Source: Caballeronia novacaledonica
Lineage (GTDB): Bacteria; Pseudomonadota; Gammaproteobacteria; Burkholderiales; Burkholderiaceae
Assembly: GCF_900258035.1 (NCBI RefSeq)
Contig: NZ_OGTP01000002.1
Coordinates: forward strand, 248,001-312,000
Direction: 5' to 3'
DNA length: 64,000 nucleotides
In this document: one piece after another, positions 43,657 to 52,933 of the stretch
How the letters are laid out: each line of letters begins with the position of its first letter
Position numbering within the stretch: the first letter of the stretch is position 1
Made by a program: the position numbers and the translations under genes
The notes under the pieces: generated by a model
The model's input: the letters and a program-made list of their open reading frames with translations, nothing else
The model's database searches: none
Told to the model about the DNA's origin: nothing

Positions 43657-43754
43657 GCCGCAAGCGTGACGCCTTTGTTTAGGATTTATCTGTCCACTTC
43701 TCACGCGCCGATATGCGCTATTCGCCATGCACGAAAATCCGCAGAGAGAACGCC

Positions 43755-44372
43755 ATGACCACGAAGAATGACGACGTCCCGGCCCGGCGGCTGGTCCATA
43801 CACGCCGTATCGTCTGCACCGGCTATGCGCGCAACGACGGCCTGTTCGACATCGAAGCGAACATGCTCGACACGAAAACCCACGATAGCGATCTGCTGTT
43901 CAAACACGTCCAGGCCGGCCAGCCGATTCACTCAATGACGTTGGTCGTCACGATCGACCGGGATCTCGTGATCCAGCGCGTGGAAGCTCGCACCGAGGTC
44001 GGTCCCACGCCCTATTGCCACGAGATCAACGCGGCTTATGAAGGGCTGAAGGGCGTGACTATCGGGCCGGGTTTCAACAGGGAAATCAAGCGCCGGCTCG
44101 GCGGCGCGCAGGGCTGCACGCATCTGTCGGAGCTGCTGGGTCCGCTCGCCACCACCGCGATTCAGACCTTGATGGGTCTGCAGCGCAAGGCCGCACCGGC
44201 CCGCGATCCGTCGGCAACGCGCGGCCACCCGATGATCAACACCTGCCATGCATGGCGGCAAGACGGAGAAGTCGTCGCGGTGACGCGCGGACTGCGCGCG
44301 CGCGAGAATCACACGAGCGCGCCGGCCGACGGGCGTTGCGAGGTCGATTCGCTGTCCGACGCATCGCGATAG
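43755..44372 (+). CDS. DUF2889 protein
   Basis: A 205-residue soluble protein of the DUF2889 family. Conserved features are ARRLVHTRRIVCTGYARNDGLFDIEANMLDTK, HSMTLVVTIDRDLVI, and GAQGCTHLSELLGPLATTAIQTL, the last a Cys/His-bearing block (GCTHL) that looks like a catalytic or metal site. No biochemical function is known to me. Homologues are often found beside acyl-CoA catabolic genes. Its gene directly precedes the LuxR-type regulator and has its own dyad site, so it may be a pathway enzyme or an effector-modifying protein. The start at 43755 is preceded by GAGAG. Confidence 0.85.
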   Translation: MTTKNDDVPARRLVHTRRIVCTGYARNDGLFDIEANMLDTKTHDSDLLFKHVQAGQPIHSMTLVVTIDRDLVIQRVEARTEVGPTPYCHEINAAYEGLKGVTIGPGFNREIKRRLGGAQGCTHLSELLGPLATTAIQTLMGLQRKAAPARDPSATRGHPMINTCHAWRQDGEVVAVTRGLRARENHTSAPADGRCEVDSLSDASR

Positions 44373-44488
44373 CAAGGCAGCGCGGCACGAGCCTTTTGCG
44401 CCTATCGGAAGCGGTCCGCCGGGCACTCGGCGCGTCCCGCAAGCAGGGCATTCCCCATGCCTTCCGGCGCCCTGTCGGTGAATCGGGC

Positions 44489-44497
44489 TGCTATACA
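44489..44497 (+). promoter_or_regulatory. Possible extended -10 for the LuxR regulator gene
   Basis: TGCTATACA fits an extended -10 (TGn-TATAxx) about 70 bases ahead of the regulator's ATG. No regulon dyad lies in this 196-base gap, consistent with separate, dyad-independent expression of the regulator. Confidence 0.4.
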
Positions 44498-44568
44498 ATA
44501 GGCCGATCGTTACTTCAGCTTTGCGGCCCCGCTCGGCGAGCAGCGGCTCAGCGCGAGGCGCATGCACC

Positions 44569-47406
44569 ATGTCGCACACTTCCCCTCCTCCCGGCCCCCG
44601 CGCGTCGAAAATCGCGAGCGACGAAACCCTTGCCGATCCGCGCCTGACTCCGCCGCGCAGCACGACTCGAATCGTCGCCCGCGAACGTCTTCTCACGCAG
44701 TTGCTCGACGCACGACGCAAACGGTGCGTAGTGCTTCAGGGTCCCGCAGGATGCGGCAAGACCACGACGCTGGTCGCATGGCGCGAGGCGCTGTTCCCGC
44801 TCGGTTTCGACGTCGCGTGGCTGACCCTCGTACCGGACGACAACGATGTCACGCATTGTCTGGAGTATCTGGTGGCCAGTCTCGCGCAGATCGATCCGGC
44901 CATCTGCGGCGAAGCCATGTTGCTCGGCGGCCGCGGCAGCGACGACGAAACGGTCGAGCGAACGGTGATTGCGCTGGTGCGCGGCATCGCGAGCCATCCC
45001 GCCGAAGTCGTGCTCGTGCTCGACGATCTGCATCATCTGACCAGTGCACGCAGCCACGAAGCGTTGCAGTGGCTGCTCGACTACGCGCCGCCCAATCTGC
45101 ACGTGGCGCTGGTATCGCGTGGCGCGGTGCCGTTTTCGCTCGGCAGATTGCGCGACCAGGGTCTCGTGCTCGAACTCGACATACGCGATCTGCGCTTCAC
45201 GGTCGACGAATCCGAGGCGTTTCTGCGGGCGCAACTGGGCGATATCAGCCGCCGAGAAGCGCGGCAAATGCATGAAATGACCGATGGCTGGGTCGCGGGC
45301 CTGCAACTGATCGCGATGCGCCACAAGCGCAGGAAGTCCGGCGCCACGGACAGCGGCGCCGCCGCGACGCCGATCCACGCCAATCTGCAGGATGCACGCG
45401 CGCTCGCCGAATACTTCGAACGCGAGGTCTTGTCGCGGCTCTCGCCGGCCGAAGTCGAACTGCTCGTACGGTTGGCCACGTGCACCCGCGCGTGCGCATC
45501 GCTGTCAGTCGCGCTGACCGCCGACGAGCAGCCGCCGGGCGAGGCGGTGCCGCTGCTTGCGCGGCTGGAAAGCGAGAACCTGTTCATTGCTCCGGTCGAG
45601 CGCACCGGCAACGAGACGTGGTATCGGCTGAACCCGCTTTTTCGGGAAACGCTGCTCGAACGCTTCCGGGCGCGCAGCGAGTTTCATCAGGCGCAGGTGC
45701 ATCACGCGGCATGGCTCTGGTTTCGCGACCACGGCCAGCCCGACGAAGCCGTCCGTCACGCGCTCCTGGCGGGCGAAGCAGGCGCGGCGGCCGATCTGGT
45801 GCAGCGCGTCGCCCGCTCGATGCAGATCAGCGGCGATCTGCGCAAGCTCGTCGGCCTCATACGGCTGCTGCCGCAATCGGAAATCCAGCTCCGTATCGCG
45901 CTCAAGCTGTGGATGCTTCATCTGCATTTGTACGCGCGCGAATTCGACGCGTGCGCGGCCGGCATCACGCGGCTGCAATCCGAAGTGGCCGAAAACGATC
46001 TCGACTCGCGCTACCGGCTGACACTGCTGCAGGCGGCGCTTGCCGTTCAGCAGGACGATCCCGAGGCCGCCAGCGCAGTGGCGCCGGCGTTGCTGCATGC
46101 GCCCGCCGGCGCGGACGGGTTCACGGTCGGCAGCCGCAACAACCTGCTGTCGTGGATTTATATGCGGCGCGGTGAATACGAACACGCCCGGCGCATCCAG
46201 CTCGATGCCGCGCCTATCCTCTGGGATGGCGTGCCGCTCGCCGGAACCGCCGGCGGCACGTTGAACGGGCGCTGCATCATGGGATTCAGCTACGCGCTGG
46301 AGGGCAAGTTCGTGCAGGTCGAGCGAATTTGCCGCGATGTGCTGTTCGACGCCGATCAGCGCGGCAGCGCCGCCGCGGAAGCGGCGTGCCTCGCGGCGGC
46401 GCTGCTCGGCGAGGTGCTCTACGAGTTCAGCGATCTCGACGCCGCGCGCAAGCTGCTCGAAGATCGGATCGACGTGCTCGAACGTGTTTCGATTCCCGAT
46501 TCCGTATTGCGCGTGCTGACGGTTTTGTCGTCGGCGCACTGGGTGGCTGGCCACCGGCTCGATGCATTCGCGTACCTCGAACGCCTCGAAGAATATGCAT
46601 CGCAGCGCAGCCTGCATCGCCTCGTTGCGCACAGTCTGGGCGAACAGGTGCTTCGCCATCTGCAGAGCGATCAGTTCGATGCCGCCGAGGACGTGCTCGC
46701 GCGACTCGACGCGCTGGCGAGCCGCGTGCCGCCGGAGCGCGTGAGCACGCTGGCCGAAATCGACATGCTGACGGCGCGCGCACGGATCAACTGGTGCATC
46801 GCGCATGAGGATTTCGAGGGGGCGGCCAGCCGGCTCGGTCCACTGATCGCGGTCTGCGGGGAACGGGGCTGGCAACGCCACGTCGCGCATCTCCAGACGC
46901 AAAGCGCCGTGGTGGATTTCCGGCGCGGCCGGACCGACACGGCGCGCCAGTCGCTACTGGCGGCGCTGCGTCTGGGGCACCGGCTGGGCCTTGTACGCAG
47001 CATTCTCGATGCCGACAGCGACGTCCTGAGCCTGATCACCGAGGTTCTGGCAAGCGCGCCGGACGATCCGGTGCTGTCGTTCTACGTCAGCCGTCTGGAA
47101 GCGGCTCACCGGCAAGCGGCCGGGATCCGGCAGGCCGCCGCGGAACCCGGCGCGCCGCGCAATGCGCCGCCTAGCGGCGCGGAAACACTAAGCGAGCGCG
47201 AAACGAGAGTCCTGAGCCTGCTCGCGCAGGCGTTGCCGAACAAGAAAATTGCCCGCACGCTCGGTATCTCGCCGGAGACCGTCAAGTGGCATCTGAAAAA
47301 CATCTACGGCAAGCTGGGCGTGTCGTGCCGCGACGAAGCGGTGGCCCGCGTGCGCGATCTCGGCTTGAACATGACGTCCTGGTCAGCCGACCTCGACGAA
47401 CTCTGA
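44569..47406 (+). CDS. MalT/LAL-type LuxR transcriptional activator
   Basis: A 945-residue large ATP-binding LuxR regulator. It has Walker A GPAGCGKT (58-65), Walker B VVLVLDDLHH (147-156), a MalT-like NB-ARC region with TDGWVAGLQL, then a long helical TPR-like sensor region (about 370-860). The C-terminal LuxR HTH is LSERETRVLSLLAQALPNKK and IARTLGISPETVKWHLKNIY. Proteins of this type bind ATP and an inducer, oligomerise and activate promoters at direct or inverted repeats. It sits centrally in the catabolic cluster, and seven conserved dyads precede the surrounding operons, so it is the best candidate for their activator. The ligand could be a CoA ester or the free substrate. Confidence 0.93.
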   Translation: MSHTSPPPGPRASKIASDETLADPRLTPPRSTTRIVARERLLTQLLDARRKRCVVLQGPAGCGKTTTLVAWREALFPLGFDVAWLTLVPDDNDVTHCLEYLVASLAQIDPAICGEAMLLGGRGSDDETVERTVIALVRGIASHPAEVVLVLDDLHHLTSARSHEALQWLLDYAPPNLHVALVSRGAVPFSLGRLRDQGLVLELDIRDLRFTVDESEAFLRAQLGDISRREARQMHEMTDGWVAGLQLIAMRHKRRKSGATDSGAAATPIHANLQDARALAEYFEREVLSRLSPAEVELLVRLATCTRACASLSVALTADEQPPGEAVPLLARLESENLFIAPVERTGNETWYRLNPLFRETLLERFRARSEFHQAQVHHAAWLWFRDHGQPDEAVRHALLAGEAGAAADLVQRVARSMQISGDLRKLVGLIRLLPQSEIQLRIALKLWMLHLHLYAREFDACAAGITRLQSEVAENDLDSRYRLTLLQAALAVQQDDPEAASAVAPALLHAPAGADGFTVGSRNNLLSWIYMRRGEYEHARRIQLDAAPILWDGVPLAGTAGGTLNGRCIMGFSYALEGKFVQVERICRDVLFDADQRGSAAAEAACLAAALLGEVLYEFSDLDAARKLLEDRIDVLERVSIPDSVLRVLTVLSSAHWVAGHRLDAFAYLERLEEYASQRSLHRLVAHSLGEQVLRHLQSDQFDAAEDVLARLDALASRVPPERVSTLAEIDMLTARARINWCIAHEDFEGAASRLGPLIAVCGERGWQRHVAHLQTQSAVVDFRRGRTDTARQSLLAALRLGHRLGLVRSILDADSDVLSLITEVLASAPDDPVLSFYVSRLEAAHRQAAGIRQAAAEPGAPRNAPPSGAETLSERETRVLSLLAQALPNKKIARTLGISPETVKWHLKNIYGKLGVSCRDEAVARVRDLGLNMTSWSADLDEL

Positions 47407-47553
47407 GCGGACGCGGCGCGTTTGTGCGCCTTGCGTTCGAGCCTGGGATTGGCGGACACCGTCCGCGCAGCACGCTCCAGTCCGCCTGATCTCTGAAGGA
47501 CGGCTTCGGCCGCCCACCCTCGCGCTTCCCCCATCCTCGTCTTCGGCCACCCG

Positions 47554-47573
47554 GCGCTACCCGCCGCGGGTGG
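47554..47573. promoter_or_regulatory. Regulon dyad site 6
   Basis: GCGCTACCC-GCCGC-GGGTGG, with the full core. It lies 126 bases before the start of the feruloyl-CoA-synthase-like ligase gene, in the gap after the regulator gene. Confidence 0.65.
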
Positions 47574-47699
47574 TCTCGTCACGTCTGCAAACTCCTATTC
47601 TTGAACACAGAGGTGGCCCACGTCCGCGCGTGCGTAGGGCCCCCGCAGACAAACAGGGACAGCCGGCACAAGGCGGCCCGATTCAGGAGACAAGCGTCA

Positions 47700-49580
47700 A
47701 TGACAACGCTCACGGCAAATGAACAACCGGCTGCGCCCTATCGGCCGGTACGGTTTCCCGAGCGGCGCACGCTGGTCGAGCGCCGTCCCGACGGCACGCT
47801 GATCTTGCGTTCGGCGAACCCGCCGCCCGCTGTCGGGGTGACCAGCTTCGTCGACTTCGTACCCGCGTGGGCGCAACGGCGCGGCGACTCGCTGGCGTTC
47901 TGCGCGCGCGATCAACAAGGCGAGTGGCGCACGCTGCGCTGGCGTGATCTCTGGCAACAGGTGCAGGCAGTGGCCGCCGCGCTGCTGGAACTTGGCCTTG
48001 GCCAAGGCCGACCGCTGATGCTGCTGTCGGGCAATTCGGTCGAACAGGCCGTACTGCTGCTCGCCGCCGAATATGTCGGCATTCCTACCGCGCCGGTGTC
48101 GCCGGCGTATGCGTCGATCAGCAAGGATTTCGTTCGTCTGAAAGGCGTGCAGTCGCTCTTGCCGCCGGCCGCGCTCTTCGTGCAAAGCTTCGAGCCGTTC
48201 GAGCGCGCGATCGCCGCCCTCGAAACCGGCGACGTTCCCGTGATCGCCGTCGATTGCAAGGCAGGCCGAGCGCTCGCCTGGGCCGATCTCGTCGCAACCG
48301 ATCTGACGTCAGCCCGGCTCGCCGCGATCGCTGCGGCTCATTCCGCGATCCGTCAGGACGACACGGTCCGCGTACTGTTCACATCGGGCTCGACAGGACT
48401 GCCCAAAGCCGTGCGGCTGACTTACGGCAATTTCAAGGCGGTGCTCTCCTACTACGCGGACAACCTGGGCTGGCTCGAAGCCTCGCAGCCGGTGTTTCTG
48501 GACTGGCTGCCCTGGCACCACGGTCTGGGAGGCGTGCTGAATCTCGGCCGCTCGGTCCAGTTCGGCGCGACCCACTATATCGACGACGGCCGCCCGCTGC
48601 CAGGACTCATCGAACGTACCGTGCGCAACCTGCGTGAAATCGCGCCCACGATCTTCACCAGCGTTCCGTCCGCCTGGGCCGCGCTCGCGACGGAATTCGA
48701 ACGCGACCCGGAGGTCGCCCGGAACCTGTTCTCCAAAGTCGCATTCCTCGGCTATGGCGGCGCGAGCCTGCCACGCGCCGTGTGGCAACGCATCCAGCGC
48801 GTCGCGGAGCAAACCGTCGGCGAGCGGATCGCGTTCTGCTCAGGGCTCGCGTCCACCGAAACGAGCGGCATGGGCACGTACTGCGGCCTGGCGGGCGATC
48901 ACCTCGGCAACATCGGCAACCCGGTGCCGGGCACGGAAGTCAAGCTGCTGCCGCTCGAAGGCGGCGACGGCCGGTACGAAATCCGCATGCGCGGCGCGCA
49001 CGTGTTCGGCGGCTATATCGGCAACCCGGAGTTGACCGCCGCCGCGTTCGACGATGAAGGCTTTTTCCGTCTCGGTGACGCCGTGCGCCTCGCCGATCCT
49101 GCGGACCCGGCGCGCGGCATGCTGTTCGCGGGCCGCGTCGTCGAGGACTTCAAGCTGACCAACGGCACCTGGGTGCGGACCGGCGCGGTGCGTCTCGGGC
49201 TGATCGAGCAGTGCGCGCCGCTGATCACGGACGCCGTCATCTGCGGTCACGATCACGCATACCTCGCCGCCCTCGCATGGCCCAATGTGGCGGCCTGCCA
49301 GCGCCTCGCGCCGGAACTCGCCGGTCTCGACGCCGCCGCGCTGGTTCGGCACCCGCTGCTGGTCGAGGCACTCCGCGAGCGGCTGCGGTCCCAAAGCGCG
49401 GGCGGCGCCAGTCTCCAGATCGAACGTTTGATGTTGATGGCCGAACCGCCTTCGATGGACGCCAACGAGATCGCGGACAAAGGCTACGTGAACCAGGCCG
49501 TCACGCGCGCGCGCCGCGCCGATCTGATCGATCAGCTCTATCGCACAGTTCCCCCGGAACATGTCGCATGCATGCGATGA
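47700..49580 (+). CDS. Feruloyl-CoA-synthase-like acyl-CoA ligase
   Basis: A 626-residue ANL ligase of the feruloyl-CoA synthase subgroup. It has LLSGNSVEQAVLLLAAEYVG, PVSPAYASISKDFVRLK, the P-loop VLFTSGSTGLPKAVRLTYGN, WLPWHHGLGGVLNLGRSVQF, and the subgroup's characteristic C-terminal FAGRVVEDFKLTNGTWVRTG in place of the usual hinge. This subgroup activates phenylpropanoid and related aryl-alkanoic acids. AGGAGA precedes ATG 47700. It opens the operon ligase, acyl-CoA dehydrogenase, thiolase, two MaoC proteins, SDR. The subgroup assignment, not the substrate, is what I can support. Confidence 0.87.
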   Translation: MTTLTANEQPAAPYRPVRFPERRTLVERRPDGTLILRSANPPPAVGVTSFVDFVPAWAQRRGDSLAFCARDQQGEWRTLRWRDLWQQVQAVAAALLELGLGQGRPLMLLSGNSVEQAVLLLAAEYVGIPTAPVSPAYASISKDFVRLKGVQSLLPPAALFVQSFEPFERAIAALETGDVPVIAVDCKAGRALAWADLVATDLTSARLAAIAAAHSAIRQDDTVRVLFTSGSTGLPKAVRLTYGNFKAVLSYYADNLGWLEASQPVFLDWLPWHHGLGGVLNLGRSVQFGATHYIDDGRPLPGLIERTVRNLREIAPTIFTSVPSAWAALATEFERDPEVARNLFSKVAFLGYGGASLPRAVWQRIQRVAEQTVGERIAFCSGLASTETSGMGTYCGLAGDHLGNIGNPVPGTEVKLLPLEGGDGRYEIRMRGAHVFGGYIGNPELTAAAFDDEGFFRLGDAVRLADPADPARGMLFAGRVVEDFKLTNGTWVRTGAVRLGLIEQCAPLITDAVICGHDHAYLAALAWPNVAACQRLAPELAGLDAAALVRHPLLVEALRERLRSQSAGGASLQIERLMLMAEPPSMDANEIADKGYVNQAVTRARRADLIDQLYRTVPPEHVACMR

Positions 49581-49625
49581 ATCCCGGTCGAGACAATCGT
49601 CACATCCACATACAGGACTACAGCA

Positions 49626-50765
49626 ATGCAGATCAGCCGTAACGTTTTTCGTGACGATCACGAAATGCTGCGTACCACCGCGCGCCGCTTCCTCGAACGC
49701 GAATGCCTGCCGAAACAGGCAGCGTGGGACAAGGCCGGGTGCGTCGATCGCGAGACCTGGCTGAAGGCTGGCCGCGAAGGCCTGCTCTGCCTCACGCTGC
49801 CCACCGAATACGGTGGCGGCGGCGGCGACTTCGGACATGCCGCCGTGCTCAACGAGGAAGTGAACCGTTGCGGCATCAGCGGCCTCGGTTTTTCGGTGCA
49901 CTCGGACATCATCGCGCCGTACATCGCGCGTATCGGCAACGAGGAACAGAAGCAGCGCTGGCTGCCGAAGATCTGCAGCGGCGAAGCCATTCTTGCGATC
50001 GGCATGACCGAGCCGGGCACCGGCAGCGACCTCAAGGCAATTCGCACCACCGCGGTCCGTGACGGCGACGAGTACGTGATCAACGGCAGCAAGACGTTCA
50101 TCAGCAACGGCCTGGCCGCGGATCTGATCGTCATGGTCTGCAAGACCGATCCGAGCGCGGGTTCGAAGGGCGTGAGCCTGATCGTCGTCGAGGCGACCCG
50201 CGAGGGCTTCCGGCGCGGCCGCAAGCTCGACAAGGTCGGCCAGCATGCGCAGGACACCGCCGAACTCTTCTTCGACAACGTGCGCGTGCCGGTTGCCAAC
50301 CGGCTCGGCGAAGAAGGCAAAGGCTTCGCCTATCTGATGACGGAGCTGCCGCAGGAGCGCTTGTCGATCGCAATCGGCGCAGCGGCCAAGCTCGAAGCGT
50401 GCCTCGAACATACGATCAACTACGTGAAGGACCGCCGCGCGTTCAACCAGACGGTGTGGGACTTCCAGAACACCAAGTTCAAGCTCGCGGACATCAAGGC
50501 CCAGGCAATTGCAGTGCGTCTGATGGTCGATCACTACCTGGACGAACATGTGCGCCGCCGCCTGACGCTCGAAGAAGCCGCCATCGTCAAGCTGTTCGCC
50601 ACCGAAACGCTCGGCAAGGCGCTCGACGACATGGTGCAACTGCATGGCGGATACGGCTACATGCTCGAGTACCCGGTCGCGCGAGCGTTCGTCGACGCGC
50701 GCGTGACGCGCATTTATGGCGGCACGAGTGAAGTCATGCGCGATCTCATTTCGCGCAAGCTGTAA
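49626..50765 (+). CDS. Acyl-CoA dehydrogenase
   Basis: A 379-residue acyl-CoA dehydrogenase. Motifs are AIGMTEPGTGSDLKAI, YVINGSKTFISNG, ELPQERLSIAIGAAAKLE (with the Glu that serves as base in isovaleryl-type enzymes), DRRAFNQTVWDFQNTKFKLA, LHGGYGYMLEYPVAR and IYGGTSEVM. The canonical C-terminal Glu is Gly (YGGTS), consistent with the alternative base. It introduces the alpha-beta double bond in the second beta-oxidation set. It lies 45 bases after the ligase gene and 64 before the thiolase gene. Confidence 0.93.
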   Translation: MQISRNVFRDDHEMLRTTARRFLERECLPKQAAWDKAGCVDRETWLKAGREGLLCLTLPTEYGGGGGDFGHAAVLNEEVNRCGISGLGFSVHSDIIAPYIARIGNEEQKQRWLPKICSGEAILAIGMTEPGTGSDLKAIRTTAVRDGDEYVINGSKTFISNGLAADLIVMVCKTDPSAGSKGVSLIVVEATREGFRRGRKLDKVGQHAQDTAELFFDNVRVPVANRLGEEGKGFAYLMTELPQERLSIAIGAAAKLEACLEHTINYVKDRRAFNQTVWDFQNTKFKLADIKAQAIAVRLMVDHYLDEHVRRRLTLEEAAIVKLFATETLGKALDDMVQLHGGYGYMLEYPVARAFVDARVTRIYGGTSEVMRDLISRKL

Positions 50766-50829
50766 ATCCAGACCCTAACCGTCTGCGCTATCCCGTTCAT
50801 CGAACCGACAATCTATCAGGAGCAACCTC

Positions 50830-52017
50830 ATGACCCGTAACGTCTTCGTCGCCGGTGTCGGCATGATTCCCTTCAAGAAGCCCGGTACCAGCGAGCCTTA
50901 CGACGTGATGGGCGCCGGCGCCGTGCGCGAAGCGCTCGCCGACGCAGGCATCGACTACGCCGACGTGCAGCAAGCCTACGCAGGCTATGTGTACGGCGAC
51001 TCGACTTGCGGCCAGAAGGCGCTTTATCACGTGGGCATGACCGGGGTGCCGGTCATCAACGTGAACAACAACTGTGCGACGGGTTCGTCGGCCCTGTTCC
51101 TCGCGCGACAGGCCGTGCAAAGCGGTGCGGTGGACTGCGCGCTGGCACTCGGCTTCGAGTTCATGAATCCGGGCGCGCTCAAGTCGGTCTGGACCGACCG
51201 TGCGTCGGCGCTGGAACGCGCGAACGATGTGGTCAATGAACTCGTCGGTCAGACCGACGGCCTCAGCAACGCGATTCGCCAGTTCGCCGGCGCGGGCATG
51301 GCGCACATGAAGAAGTACGGCACCAAACTCGAAACGTTCGCGAAGATCCGCGCAAAGGCGAGCCAGCACGCGGCGCGCAACCCGCTTGCCGTGTTCCGCA
51401 ACGTCGTTTCGACGGAAGACGTGATGGCCGCGCCGATGCTGTGGGACGGCGTGCTGACGCGCCTGATGGCCTGCCCTCCGACATGCGGCGCGGCAGCGGC
51501 GATCGTCGTGTCCGAAGCGTTTGCCCGCAAGCGCGGCCTGCGCACCGACGTGCTGATCGCGGGCCAGGCATTGACCACCGACCTGCCGAGCACCTATGAC
51601 GCGCGCGACATGATCCGCGTGGTCGGCTTCGACATGACGCGCTCGGCCTCGAAGATCGCCTACGAGCAGGCTGGCGTCGGTCCGGGCGACATCGACGTGA
51701 TCGAGCTGCACGACTGCTTCGCGCAGAACGAGTTGCTGACTTACGAAGGGCTCGGGCTGTGCGCGGAAGGCGAGGGAGAAAAGCTCGTCAACGACAACGA
51801 CAATACGTACGGCGGCAAGTGGGTTGTCAATCCGTCGGGCGGCCTGCTGTCGAAGGGTCATCCGCTTGGCGCGACCGGCCTTGCGCAGTGCTACGAAATG
51901 ACCCATCAGCTACGCGGCAGCGCGGGACAGCGGCAGGTGGAAGGCGCAAAGGTCGCGCTCGCCCATAACGTGGGTCTCGGCGGCGCCTGCGTCGTGACCG
52001 TGTACAAGTCGGCGTGA
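50830..52017 (+). CDS. SCP2-type thiolase (acyl-CoA acyltransferase)
   Basis: A 395-residue lipid-transfer-type thiolase with an intact active site. The nucleophile is C82 in NVNNNCATGSSALF, the HDCF motif occurs in VIELHDCFAQNE, and the loop is GGLLSKGHPLGATGLAQC. The length is that of the thiolase domain without an SCP2 domain. It should cleave a 3-ketoacyl-CoA, and SCPx-type thiolases often accept 2-methyl-branched substrates. This contrasts with the Cys-less homologue at 37043. GGAGCAACCTC precedes the ATG. It belongs to the ligase-led operon. Confidence 0.93.
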   Translation: MTRNVFVAGVGMIPFKKPGTSEPYDVMGAGAVREALADAGIDYADVQQAYAGYVYGDSTCGQKALYHVGMTGVPVINVNNNCATGSSALFLARQAVQSGAVDCALALGFEFMNPGALKSVWTDRASALERANDVVNELVGQTDGLSNAIRQFAGAGMAHMKKYGTKLETFAKIRAKASQHAARNPLAVFRNVVSTEDVMAAPMLWDGVLTRLMACPPTCGAAAAIVVSEAFARKRGLRTDVLIAGQALTTDLPSTYDARDMIRVVGFDMTRSASKIAYEQAGVGPGDIDVIELHDCFAQNELLTYEGLGLCAEGEGEKLVNDNDNTYGGKWVVNPSGGLLSKGHPLGATGLAQCYEMTHQLRGSAGQRQVEGAKVALAHNVGLGGACVVTVYKSA

Positions 52018-52042
52018 CGCGCGCTGTTGACGGAGTCCTCGA

Positions 52043-52477
52043 ATGATCGACAAAAAGCACATTGGCAGGAAGCTGCCGGTCTTCAAGGCAAGCGCCGATG
52101 CATGGCGTTTGCGCTTCTTCGCGAAGGCGATCGGTGAGACCAATCCGGTCTATTTCGTCGAATCGGCCGCGCACGATGCGGGGCATCGGGCGCTGCCGTT
52201 GCCGCCTACTTTTCTGTTCTCGCTGGAGTTCGAGCAGCCGGACACGCAGTGGCGGGACGACCTCGGCATCGAGACCTCGCGCATTCTGCACGGCGAACAG
52301 ACCTTCACCTATCACCGGCTGGCCTATGCGGGCGACACGCTTCTGTACGAAAGCCATATCAGCGACATCTACGAGAAGAAAGGCGGCGCGCTGTGGTTCA
52401 TCGTGAGAGAAACGCGCGTGACGAATCAGCATGGCGAGCACGTCGCGGATCTGCGCAGCGTCATCGTTCAGCGTTAA
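52043..52477 (+). CDS. MaoC-like dehydratase, N-terminal (FAS1-type) subunit
   Basis: A 144-residue hot-dog-fold protein of the MaoC_dehydrat_N group. Features are the early W-R-L-R-F-F-A-K-A-I-G-E-T-N-P-V-Y pattern, PLPPTFLFSLEF and GEQTFTYHRLAYAGDTL. It lacks the catalytic D-x4-H pair, which is found in the partner encoded 14 bases downstream; together they probably form a heteromeric enoyl-CoA hydratase, as known for ChsH1/ChsH2-like pairs. Such two-subunit hydratases handle bulky acyl-CoAs. Confidence 0.88.
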   Translation: MIDKKHIGRKLPVFKASADAWRLRFFAKAIGETNPVYFVESAAHDAGHRALPLPPTFLFSLEFEQPDTQWRDDLGIETSRILHGEQTFTYHRLAYAGDTLLYESHISDIYEKKGGALWFIVRETRVTNQHGEHVADLRSVIVQR

Positions 52478-52490
52478 ACGGAGCACGGCA

Positions 52491-52907
52491 ATGAGCACAA
52501 TCACTTTCGATGCCGTCAGCGTGGGCGACACCCTGCCCCCGCTGCGGCTGGAACCCGTCAGCCGCACGACGCTCGCATTGTTCGCGGGCGCGTCGGGCGA
52601 CCATAACGCGGTACATATCGACCTGGACGCCGTGCGTCGCGCCGGCATGCCCGACGTGTTCGCGCACGGCATGCTGTCGATGGCCTACCTCGGCCGTCTG
52701 CTGACGCAGTGGGTCGATCAGCGCCAGTTGCGCCAGTTCGGCGTGCGCTTCGTGGGCATCACGCAGATCGGGCATCAGATCACCTGCAGCGGACGCGTGG
52801 TCGAAAAGTTCGAAACGAATGGCGAGCGCCGCGTGAAAGTGGAAATCTCGACCGCCAATCAATATGGCGAGACGCGCATCGTCGGCGATGCGGTCATCGC
52901 GCTTTAA
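52491..52907 (+). CDS. MaoC-like dehydratase, catalytic subunit
   Basis: A 138-residue (R)-hydratase-type hot-dog protein. The catalytic dyad is visible as D37 and H42 in GASGDHNAVHID; FAHGMLSMAYLGRLLTQWV and GVRFVGITQIGHQITCSGRVV are family-typical. It should pair with the preceding protein (52043) to hydrate an enoyl-CoA whose acyl part is too large for a single-chain crotonase. Start 52491 follows ACGGAGCACGGCA. It is part of the ligase-led operon. Confidence 0.9.
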   Translation: MSTITFDAVSVGDTLPPLRLEPVSRTTLALFAGASGDHNAVHIDLDAVRRAGMPDVFAHGMLSMAYLGRLLTQWVDQRQLRQFGVRFVGITQIGHQITCSGRVVEKFETNGERRVKVEISTANQYGETRIVGDAVIAL

Positions 52908-52933
52908 CACGTTCAATCAAGGAGGCAGGATTC

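Larger units (their letters stand above)
43385..43754. other. Divergent control region between porin and DUF2889 genes
   Basis: 370 non-coding bases with dyad site 4 (43565-43584) roughly central and site 5 (43637-43656) 98 bases before the DUF2889 start. Site 4 lies 180 bases from the porin start. No other clear element is visible. Confidence 0.55.
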
